Source of the DNA: Actinomycetes bacterium
GTDB taxonomy: Bacteria; Actinomycetota; Actinomycetes; Mycobacteriales; Mycobacteriaceae
Reading direction: 5' to 3'
Length of the DNA: 19,447 nt
Assembly (NCBI GenBank): GCA_023460175.1
Contig: JAEWRC010000240.1
Location: forward strand, 1 to 19,447
The position numbers and the translations under genes are program-made. Below, piece after piece: positions 7,094-13,261 of the stretch (position 1 is the stretch's first letter; every line of letters starts with the position of its first letter). The notes beneath the pieces are model-generated. The model worked only from the letters and a program-made list of their open reading frames with translations, searched no databases and was not told the DNA's origin.

Positions 7094-7825
7094 TCAGCCC
7101 GCGGTGACGGCCAACACGGCCGCGGCGTGTTCGGGCCGGCACACGATCAGATCCGGCAGCTTGGCGTCGGACTGGTTGTAGCGCAGCGGCGATCCGTCGA
7201 TGCGCGAGGTGTGCAGACCGGCCGCGCGGGCCACCGCGACCGGCGCCGCGGAATCCCACTCGTACTGTCCGCCGGCGTGCACGTACACGTCGGAGCGGCC
7301 CTGAACCACGGAGGCCACCTTGGCGCCCGCGGAACCCATCTCGACCAGGACGCCGCCCAGCGCGTCGCGCACCGACAGGGCGATCGCCGGCGGGCGGGTG
7401 CGCGACACCACGACGCGCAGCGTGTCCGGGGCCGGAGGGACCGGGGACGCCGTCGGCGTGGCCATCGTCATCCCTTGGGCGGGCAGGGCGACCGCGCCGG
7501 CGACCAGTTCGCCGCCCTCCCAGAGCGCGACGTGCACGGCCCAGTCGTCGCGGCCCAACTCGGAGAACTCCCGGGTGCCGTCGAGCGGATCGACGATCCA
7601 CAGCCGCCGTGCCGTCAGCCGCTCCGGGTTGTCGACGCCCTCCTCGGAGAGCACCACGTCCTCGGGTCGAGCCGCAGCGAGTTGTTCGGCGAGGAAGTCG
7701 TGGGACCGCTTGTCGCCGGCGGCCTTTCGCTCCTCCGGGGTAGCCTCGGCCAGCTCCTCGCGGACCGCCAGCAGCAACTCACCGGCGCGGGTCGCCAGGT
7801 CGGCGGCCAACTGGTGGTCAGCCAC
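7094..7825 (-). CDS. cysQ: 3'-phosphoadenosine 5'-phosphate phosphatase CysQ
   Basis: 243 residues of the lithium-sensitive, Mg-dependent phosphatase family (inositol monophosphatase/CysQ fold). Metal-binding motifs are VLSEEGVD (58-65, the two-glutamate site), WIVDPLDGTREFSE (76-89) and YEWDSAAPVAVARAAG (188-203). The GTREFSE following the DPLDGT favours the CysQ branch (PAP to AMP plus phosphate) over inositol monophosphatases. It would remove PAP left by sulfotransferases and may limit PAPS. The gene starts inside the end of cysNC (8-base overlap, 7818-7825), making it the third gene of a cysD-cysNC-cysQ operon. In M. tuberculosis cysQ is Rv2131c, far from cysN, so the linkage here is informative. 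The product is a little shorter than Rv2131c (267 residues from memory). Confidence 0.9.
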   Translation of the reverse strand: MADHQLAADLATRAGELLLAVREELAEATPEERKAAGDKRSHDFLAEQLAAARPEDVVLSEEGVDNPERLTARRLWIVDPLDGTREFSELGRDDWAVHVALWEGGELVAGAVALPAQGMTMATPTASPVPPAPDTLRVVVSRTRPPAIALSVRDALGGVLVEMGSAGAKVASVVQGRSDVYVHAGGQYEWDSAAPVAVARAAGLHTSRIDGSPLRYNQSDAKLPDLIVCRPEHAAAVLAVTAG

Positions 7826-9680
7826 GGTCGGCGTCGAGCAGATCGATGACCCGCTGGGCCAACTCGTCGCACGGCGCCTCCGGGGTCAACCGCAGGTCCG
7901 GGTTCTTGGGCCGCTGATACGGACTGTCGATCCCGGTGAAGTGGGTGATCTCGCCGGCGCGGGCCTTGGCGTAGAGGCCCTTCGGGTCGCGGGCCTCGCA
8001 GTCGGCCAGCGGGGTGTCGACGAAGATCTCGTAGAAGTCGGTGCCGTGGTCGGTGTGCACCTTGCGCGCCAACTCCCGGTGCTCCTCGAGCGGGCTGATG
8101 GCGGGCACCAGCACCGTGAGACCGGCATCGGCCATCAGCGTGGCGATGTGGGCGAGCCGGCGCAGGTTCTCGGCGCGGTCGTCCATCGAGAAGCCGAGGT
8201 CTGCGTTGAGTCCGTGCCGCAGATTGTCGCCGTCGAGAACATATGCGGGGCAGTTGTTCTCGACCAGCTTCTGCTCCACCGTGACCGCGATCGAGGACTT
8301 GCCCGAGCCCGACAGTCCGGTGAACCAGAGCGTGCGGCCCCGGGTCAACCGCTGCCCGGCGTCGACCAGCGACTGGTGCCGCACGGTGTTGGGTGAGGCG
8401 GTGCGGGTGGCCACCGGGGCGGTGTCGCGGACCATGCCGGCGGCCACGGTCACGTTGGTGTCCGGGTCGATCAGGATGAACGATCCCGTCGTCCCGTTGC
8501 GCACGTACTCGTCGAGCAGCAGTGGGGCCTGCGAACGCAGCGTCACCCGGCCCAGTTCGTTGAGCTTGAGCGCGGTGGCGGACTTGTCCCGGTGCAGGGT
8601 GTTGACGTCGAGCCGGTAGTCGAGGGCGCCCACCCGTACCCGCGTGGTGCGGGTGGTGTGCTTGATGACGTAGTCGCGGCCGGCTTCCAGCGCCGAGTCG
8701 TCGGCCATCCAACACACCATGGCGTCGAATTCCTGGCTGGCCACCGGCTGGTTGTTGGGCCGCGCGATCAGGTCCCCGCGGCTGATGTCGATGTCGTCGG
8801 CCAAGCTCACCGACACCGCCATCGGCGGGAACGCCTCCTCGACCGGACCGGTGGGACCGTGAATCACGGTGATGGTGCTGGTTTTTCCGCTGGGCAGCAC
8901 CACGACCTCGTCGCCGGGGCGCATCACGCCGCTGGCGACCGTGCCGGCGTAGCTGCGGTGATCGGCGTGCTCGCGGGTCTGCGGGCGGATCACGTACTGC
9001 ACCGGGAAGCGGACGTCGACCAGGTTGCGGTCACCGGCGATGTAGACGTCCTCGAGGTGGCTCAGCAGCGCCGGGCCGTCGTACCACGGGGTCTTGTCGG
9101 ACTTGGTGACCACGTTGTCGCCGTTGAGCGCCGAGAGCGGGATGGTGGTGACGTCGTGGATGTCCAGCCGGGCCGCGAACGCATGGAACTCCTCGCGGAT
9201 CGCCTCGAAACGCGCCTGGTCCCAGTCGATCAGGTCCATCTTGTTGACCGCCAGCACGATGTGCTGCACGCCGAGCAGCGACGCCAGGAACGCGTGCCGG
9301 CGCGACTGCTCGAGCAGGCCGTGGCGGGCGTCGACGAGCACGATCGCCAGCTGCGCGGTCGAGGTGCCGGTCACCATGTTGCGGGTGTACTGCAGATGCC
9401 CCGGGGTGTCGGCGATGATGAATTTCCGCTTGGCCGTGGCGAAGTAGCGGTAGGCGACATCGATGGTGATGCCCTGTTCGCGCTCGGCGCGCAGGCCGTC
9501 GGTCACCAACGCCAGGTCGGTGTAGTCGTGGCCGCGTTCGTGGGAAGTGCGCTCGACGGCGGCCAGCTGATCCTCCATGACCGCCTTGGAGTCGAACAGC
9601 AGCCGGCCGATCAGGGTGGACTTGCCGTCGTCGACCGAACCGGCGGTCGCGATCCGCAGCAGGGTGGTGTTGGCGCTCAT
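7818..9680 (-). CDS. cysNC: CysNC: sulfate adenylyltransferase GTPase subunit fused to APS kinase
   Basis: 620 residues. Residues 1-430 are CysN, the GTPase subunit that drives APS formation with CysD: P-loop GSVDDGKS (14-21), DTPGH (91-95) and NKMD (146-149), followed by the EF-Tu-like beta-barrel domains. Residues about 440-620 are APS kinase: P-loop GLSGSGKSS (455-463), DGDNLRHG (483-490), ISPLEEHR (528-535) and FTGIDSPYQ (581-589). Both active sites look intact. Mycobacteria reduce APS directly through CysH, so the PAPS made by the kinase domain serves sulfation. The start codon overlaps the cysD stop by one base (TGATG), and the end overlaps cysQ by 8 bases. Transcription is expected from the cysD promoter. 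Confidence 0.96.
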   Translation of the reverse strand: MSANTTLLRIATAGSVDDGKSTLIGRLLFDSKAVMEDQLAAVERTSHERGHDYTDLALVTDGLRAEREQGITIDVAYRYFATAKRKFIIADTPGHLQYTRNMVTGTSTAQLAIVLVDARHGLLEQSRRHAFLASLLGVQHIVLAVNKMDLIDWDQARFEAIREEFHAFAARLDIHDVTTIPLSALNGDNVVTKSDKTPWYDGPALLSHLEDVYIAGDRNLVDVRFPVQYVIRPQTREHADHRSYAGTVASGVMRPGDEVVVLPSGKTSTITVIHGPTGPVEEAFPPMAVSVSLADDIDISRGDLIARPNNQPVASQEFDAMVCWMADDSALEAGRDYVIKHTTRTTRVRVGALDYRLDVNTLHRDKSATALKLNELGRVTLRSQAPLLLDEYVRNGTTGSFILIDPDTNVTVAAGMVRDTAPVATRTASPNTVRHQSLVDAGQRLTRGRTLWFTGLSGSGKSSIAVTVEQKLVENNCPAYVLDGDNLRHGLNADLGFSMDDRAENLRRLAHIATLMADAGLTVLVPAISPLEEHRELARKVHTDHGTDFYEIFVDTPLADCEARDPKGLYAKARAGEITHFTGIDSPYQRPKNPDLRLTPEAPCDELAQRVIDLLDADRG

Positions 9681-10609
9681 CAGAAGTAGCCCTCCCGCTT
9701 ACGGTCTTCCATGCCGGCCTCGGAGATCCGGTCGTCGGCACGCGTGGCGCCGCGCTCGGTCAGCCGCGACAGCGCGGTCTCGGCGATCACCTGCTCGACG
9801 GTCTCGGCGGTGGACTCCACGCAACCGGTGCAGGTGACGTCGCCGACGGTGCGGAAGCGCACCGAGGTCTCGAACACCTCTTCCCCGTCGCGGGGCTGCA
9901 TGTACTCGTGCACCGCCAGCAGCATCCCGTCGCGCTGGAACACCGGGCGGGTGTGGGCGTAATAGATGGCCGGCAGCGTGATGTTCTCCGCGCCGATGTA
10001 GGCCCAGATGTCGTATTCGGTCCAGTTCGACAGCGGGAAGACCCGGATGTGCTCGCCCTTGCGGTGCCGACCGTTGTACAGGTTCCACAGCTCGGGACGC
10101 TGCGCCTTGGGGTCCCACTGACCGAACTCGTCGCGGAAGCTGAACACCCGCTCCTTGGCCCGGGCCTTCTCCTCGTCGCGGCGCGCCCCACCGAAGGCCG
10201 CGTCGAACTTGTTCTCCCGGATGCCGCGCAGCAGCGTGACCGTCTGCAGGGGGTTGCGCGACGGACCGTTGTCCACCACGCGACCGGCGTCGATATCCTC
10301 CTGCACGCTGGCCACCACCAGCCGCAACCCGTGCTGGGCCACCAGCGCGTCGCGGGTGGTGATCACCTCGTCGAAGTTGTGCCCGGTGTCGACGTGCATC
10401 ACCGGGAACGGCACCCGACCGGGCGCAAAGGCCTTGATCGCCAGGTGCAGCATGACGATGGAGTCCTTGCCGCCGGAGAACAGCAGCACCGGCCGCTCGA
10501 ACTCGGCGGCCACCTCCCGGATGATGTGCATCGCCTCGGCCTCGAGGGCCCGGAGATGGCTCAATTCGTACTGTCCCGCGGTCGGCTGGGTCGCTGTGGG
10601 CGCGCTCAT
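9680..10609 (-). CDS. cysD: Sulfate adenylyltransferase subunit 2 (CysD)
   Basis: 309-residue ATP-PPase subunit that joins sulfate and ATP into APS, in complex with CysN. The PP-loop FSGGKDS is at residues 44-50, after ERPVLL. Later conserved stretches are VMHVDTGHNFDEV, AFGGARRDEEKARAKERVFS, FPLSNWTEYDIW, the cysteine motif CTGCVES and the C-terminal MEDRKREGYF, all typical of CysD. From memory the sequence is very close to M. tuberculosis Rv1285 from GQYELSHLR onward, with a shorter N-terminus. The ATG at 10609 has GAGGA four bases upstream (in GAGGAATGC). An overlapping ATG at 10613 is out of frame and gives only a shadow protein. First gene of cysD-cysNC-cysQ; the carbonic anhydrase gene lies 105 bases upstream on the same strand, and the gap holds a likely promoter and operators. 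Confidence 0.96.
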   Translation of the reverse strand: MSAPTATQPTAGQYELSHLRALEAEAMHIIREVAAEFERPVLLFSGGKDSIVMLHLAIKAFAPGRVPFPVMHVDTGHNFDEVITTRDALVAQHGLRLVVASVQEDIDAGRVVDNGPSRNPLQTVTLLRGIRENKFDAAFGGARRDEEKARAKERVFSFRDEFGQWDPKAQRPELWNLYNGRHRKGEHIRVFPLSNWTEYDIWAYIGAENITLPAIYYAHTRPVFQRDGMLLAVHEYMQPRDGEEVFETSVRFRTVGDVTCTGCVESTAETVEQVIAETALSRLTERGATRADDRISEAGMEDRKREGYF

Positions 10610-10624
10610 GCATTCCTCGTAAAG

Positions 10625-10670
10625 TTGGTAGATCTGACCAAGATTATCGTTATTGGCAAGAATGCTGCCA
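10625..10670 (-). promoter_or_regulatory. cysD promoter with two inverted-repeat operator candidates
   Basis: On the minus strand a -10-like GATAAT (10643-10648) lies 17 bases from CTGGCA (10666-10671), a 4-of-6 match to TTGACA; transcription would start near 10636. Two 17-base inverted repeats frame it. TGGCA-N7-TGCCA (10654-10670) covers the -35 and spacer. TTGGT-N7-ACCAA (10625-10641, with AGATCT inside) covers the predicted transcript start. This placement suits a repressor responding to sulfur supply. The sequence here is noticeably more AT-rich than its surroundings. Which protein binds is unknown; the Rrf2 protein at 3665-4144 is one candidate. Confidence 0.5.
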
Positions 10671-10714
10671 GCCCGCGGTCCGTCGCGTCAAGATTTCCAG
10701 GTAGACGGGCCGGA

Positions 10715-11206
10715 CTAGAGCGTGACCTCGGTGAGCTTGCCGGTCGCGACGTCGAAGACGAACCCGCGCAGCGACTCGTGCAGCGTCACGAACGGGCTGG
10801 CCTCGATGCGCCGCAGCGACTGCCGGACATCCTCCTCGATATCGGGGAAGGACTCCGGGGCCCACTCGGGCTTGAGCCCCGTCTCGTCCTGGATCTCCCG
10901 CTTGAACACGTCGTCGGTGAAGGTCAGCATCCCGCAGTCGGTGTGGTGGATCAGGATGATCTCGCGGGTGCCCAGCAGCCGCTGGCTGATGGCCAGGGAG
11001 CGGATCTCGTCGTCGGTGACCACGCCGCCGGCGTTGCGGATGACGTGCGCCTCGCCGTCGCCGAGACCCAGCAGTCGGTACACGTCCAGGCGGGCGTCCA
11101 TGCAGGCCAGCACGGCGACATGCTTGCTCGGCGGCAGCGGCAGCGGGCCGCTGAACGTTTCGGCGTACTTCGCGTTGTTGGCCAGGTACTGATCAGTGAC
11201 GCTCAT
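10715..11206 (-). CDS. canA: Beta-class carbonic anhydrase (Rv1284-like)
   Basis: 163-residue zinc enzyme that interconverts CO2 and bicarbonate. The ligand set is at the positions I recall for M. tuberculosis Rv1284: Cys35 and Asp37 in ACMDARLD, His88 and Cys91 in HHTDCGM. The conserved HVIRNAGG (54-61) is present and the C-terminus FVFDVATGKL matches the family. The start at 11206 (MSVTDQYLAN) is chosen by length and family match; the reading frame runs open 54 codons further upstream, but that extension is Arg-rich and unlike protein. A TAGCCT box ends 8 bases before this ATG, giving a nearly leaderless message. It is divergent from oppB and precedes cysD on the same strand, the arrangement seen in M. 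tuberculosis. Why a carbonic anhydrase is linked to sulfate activation is not known. Confidence 0.95.
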   Translation of the reverse strand: MSVTDQYLANNAKYAETFSGPLPLPPSKHVAVLACMDARLDVYRLLGLGDGEAHVIRNAGGVVTDDEIRSLAISQRLLGTREIILIHHTDCGMLTFTDDVFKREIQDETGLKPEWAPESFPDIEEDVRQSLRRIEASPFVTLHESLRGFVFDVATGKLTEVTL

Positions 11207-11214
11207 GCTGGGCG

Positions 11215-11220
11215 AGGCTA
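11215..11220 (-). promoter_or_regulatory. -10 box for canA
   Basis: On the minus strand TAGCCT is followed by 8 bases and the ATG at 11206, leaving at most about 2 untranslated bases. No clear -35 is visible. Confidence 0.4.
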
Positions 11221-11280
11221 ACAGCTTCGCCACCGCCGGCCAGGCACTTCGATCAGGCTGAACACAACCCCGGCCTGCCG

Positions 11281-11307
11281 GGCGCCGGCGCCGCGATCTC
11301 CTACGCT
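11281..11307 (+). promoter_or_regulatory. opp operon promoter candidate with GC palindrome
   Basis: TACGCT (11302-11307) is a TANNNT -10 box whose predicted start, 7 bases on, is the A of the ATG at 11314. A perfect 12-base palindrome GGCGCCGGCGCC (11281-11292) lies where the -35 and spacer would be, just after a hairpin CCCGGC-CT-GCCGGG (11269-11282). No recognisable -35 is present. The rest of the canA-oppB gap shows nothing else. Confidence 0.4.
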
Positions 11308-11313
11308 GTGCGC

Positions 11314-11340
11314 ATGCAGCCGAGGCGGACCAACGCATGA
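11314..11340 (+). CDS. 8-codon leaderless upstream reading frame overlapping oppB
   Basis: ATG at 11314 opens a frame encoding MQPRRTNA and stops with the TGA that overlaps the oppB start (ATGA, 11337-11340). The ATG lies at the predicted transcript start of the TACGCT box. The Shine-Dalgarno-like GAGGCGG that could serve oppB is inside this frame, so ribosomes translating the leader would re-initiate on oppB. Leaderless short frames are common in mycobacteria and can couple or attenuate downstream genes. It contains no cysteine, so it is not a cysteine-sensing leader; two adjacent arginine codons (AGG, CGG) are present. Confidence 0.45.
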   Translation: MQPRRTNA

Positions 11341-12314
11341 CGCGTTTCCTGTCGCGCCGACTGCTCAACTACGTCGTGCTGCTGGCGCTGGCCTCATTCC
11401 TGACGTTCTGCCTGACCTCTGTGGCGTTCGCTCCGCTGGACAGCCTCGAACAGCGCAACCCGCGGCCCCCGCAAGCGGTCATCGACGCCAAGGCCGCCGA
11501 ACTCGACCTCGACAAGCCCATCCCGGTCCGCTACGTCAACTGGGTCTCCGGCGCGGTGCAGGGCGACTTCGGCACCACCGTCACCGGCCAGCCGGTGTCC
11601 GAGGAACTGGGCCGACGGATCGGGGTCAGCCTGCGCCTGTTGATCATCGGCTCGGTGGTCGGCACGGTGCTGGGCGTGGTCATCGGCGCCTGGAGCGCCA
11701 TCCGGCAGTACCGGCTGTCGGACCGGGTGATCACGGTGGTGTCGCTGCTGGCGTTGTCGACCCCGACGTTCGTCATCGCCAGCCTGATGATCCTGGTTGC
11801 GCTGCAGATCAATTCGATCCTCGGGGTGCAGCTGTTCGAATACATCGGCGAGACCTCACCGGGTGCGACGGGCGGCCCCTGGAACATGTTCGTCGACCGC
11901 CTGCAGCATCTGGTGCTGCCGTCGTTCACCCTGGCGCTGGTGGCCATGGCCGGCTACAGCCGATATCAACGCAACGCCATGCTCGACGTGCTGGGCCAGG
12001 ACTTCATCCGCACCGCCCGGGCCAAGGGCCTCACCCAACGCCAGGCGTTGTTCCGGCACGGTCTGCGGACTGCGCTGATCCCGATGGCGACGCTGTTCGC
12101 CTACGGGGTCAGCGGGTTGGTGACGGGCGCGGTGTTCGTCGAGAAGATCTTCGGCTGGCACGGCATGGGTGAGTGGGTGGTGCAGGGCATCGCCACCCAG
12201 GACACCAACATCATCGCCGCCATCACGGTGTTCTCCGGCGCGGTGATCCTGCTGGCCGGGTTGCTGTCCGACGTCATCTACGCCGCCCTCGACCCCCGGG
12301 TGCGGGTCCAGTGA
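11337..12314 (+). CDS. oppB: Peptide ABC transporter permease OppB
   Basis: 325-residue inner-membrane permease, the length I recall for M. tuberculosis Rv1283c. The first membrane helix is near 8-30, followed by a soluble loop (33-95) with the family pattern DLDKPIPVRYVNWV and GDFGTT, and then five more hydrophobic segments. The EAA loop that docks on the ATPase is GQDFIRTARAKGLTQRQALF (220-239). Together with OppC it forms the channel for peptides delivered by OppA. The ATG at 11337 overlaps the stop of the small upstream frame and has GAGGCGG about 10 bases upstream. The end overlaps the oppC start by GTGA. Fits DppB/OppB/GsiC permeases generally; the opp naming rests on gene order. Confidence 0.93.
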   Translation: MTRFLSRRLLNYVVLLALASFLTFCLTSVAFAPLDSLEQRNPRPPQAVIDAKAAELDLDKPIPVRYVNWVSGAVQGDFGTTVTGQPVSEELGRRIGVSLRLLIIGSVVGTVLGVVIGAWSAIRQYRLSDRVITVVSLLALSTPTFVIASLMILVALQINSILGVQLFEYIGETSPGATGGPWNMFVDRLQHLVLPSFTLALVAMAGYSRYQRNAMLDVLGQDFIRTARAKGLTQRQALFRHGLRTALIPMATLFAYGVSGLVTGAVFVEKIFGWHGMGEWVVQGIATQDTNIIAAITVFSGAVILLAGLLSDVIYAALDPRVRVQ

Positions 12315-13261
12315 GCGAACCCGTGAGCGACCCCGCCGTGGCGCCGGAACCCGAGGCCCCCGCGCCCGAGGCCGCGTTCACCTCCCGGCGCACCATGGTG
12401 CTGCGGCGCTTCCTGCGCAACGGGCCCGCGGTGGTGTCGCTGGTGCTGCTGGTCGTGATGTTCGTCGGCTGCTACGCGCTGCCGCCGCTGCTGCCGTGGT
12501 CCTACACCGACCTCGACTACACCGCGCTGCAGCAGCCGCCGAGCCCGCAGCACTGGTTCGGCACCAACGCCCTGGGCCAGGACCTGCTGGCGATGACGCT
12601 GCGCGGCATGCAGAAGTCGCTGCTGATCGGCGTGTGCGTGGCGGTCATCTCGACGGTGATCGCGGCGACCGTCGGCGCGGTCGCGGGCTACTTCGGCGGC
12701 TGGCGGGACCGCACCCTGATGTGGATCGTCGATCTGCTGCTGGTGGTGCCCAGCTTCATCCTGATCGCCATCGCCACCCCGCGGGTCAAGCAGAGCGGCA
12801 GCATCGTGATGCTGATCGTGCTGCTGTCGCTGTTCAGCTGGATGATCAGCTCACGCATGGTGCGCGGCATGACGATGAGCCTGCGCGAGCGCGAATTCGT
12901 CCAGGCCGCACGGTATATGGGGGTGTCGAACACCCGCATCATCTCCCGGCACATCCTGCCCAACGTCGCCTCGATCCTGATCATCGACACCACGCTCAAC
13001 GTCGGGTTGGCGATCCTGGCCGAAACCGGGCTCAGCTACCTGGGATTCGGCGTGCAGCCGCCGGACGTCTCGCTGGGCACCCTGATCGCCTCCGGCACCC
13101 CGTCGGTGACGACGTTCCCCTGGGTGTTCCTGTTCCCCGCCGGAATCCTGGTGCTGATCGTGCTCTGCGCCAACATGATCGGCGACGGGATCCGCGACGC
13201 CGTCGACCCCGGGTCGGGCAACCTGCGGCGCAGCCGCCGCAAGTTCGGGAGCCGCCGATGA
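12311..13261 (+). CDS. oppC: Peptide ABC transporter permease OppC
   Basis: 316 residues from a GTG at 12311 whose GTGA overlaps the oppB stop; a second GTG at 12323 would also work. A Pro/Ala/Glu-rich cytoplasmic tail of about 25 residues precedes the first helix (about 38-60). Then comes the DppC-type signature HWFGTNALGQDLLAMTLRG (81-99), five further membrane segments and an EAA loop REFVQAARYMGVSNTRIISR (194-213). The C-terminal GDGIRDAVDPG is also typical. It is longer at the N-terminus than I recall for Rv1282c (291 residues); the extra length is the disordered tail. The stop overlaps the oppD start by ATGA. Confidence 0.92.
   Translation: MSEPVSDPAVAPEPEAPAPEAAFTSRRTMVLRRFLRNGPAVVSLVLLVVMFVGCYALPPLLPWSYTDLDYTALQQPPSPQHWFGTNALGQDLLAMTLRGMQKSLLIGVCVAVISTVIAATVGAVAGYFGGWRDRTLMWIVDLLLVVPSFILIAIATPRVKQSGSIVMLIVLLSLFSWMISSRMVRGMTMSLREREFVQAARYMGVSNTRIISRHILPNVASILIIDTTLNVGLAILAETGLSYLGFGVQPPDVSLGTLIASGTPSVTTFPWVFLFPAGILVLIVLCANMIGDGIRDAVDPGSGNLRRSRRKFGSRR

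Noticed and set aside
10610..10714. Cysteine-rich leader peptide upstream of cysD
   Set aside because: Such attenuating leaders exist upstream of some mycobacterial sulfur genes, so I looked for one. No short frame with clustered cysteine codons is present here.
10697..10717. TAGAC-N6-GACTA, similar to the corynebacterial McbR site TAGAC-N6-GTCTA
   Set aside because: The second half is not the inverted partner of the first, and the stretch overlaps the canA stop codon.
11207..11368. 54-codon N-terminal extension of canA
   Set aside because: The extension is Arg/Ala-rich, passes through the oppB promoter and start, and the family length of about 163 residues fits the start at 11206.
12173..12310. 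Upstream extension of oppC inside oppB
   Set aside because: The ATG at 12173 lies within the last membrane segments of oppB. The GTG at 12311 gives the usual 4-base overlap and the expected protein start.
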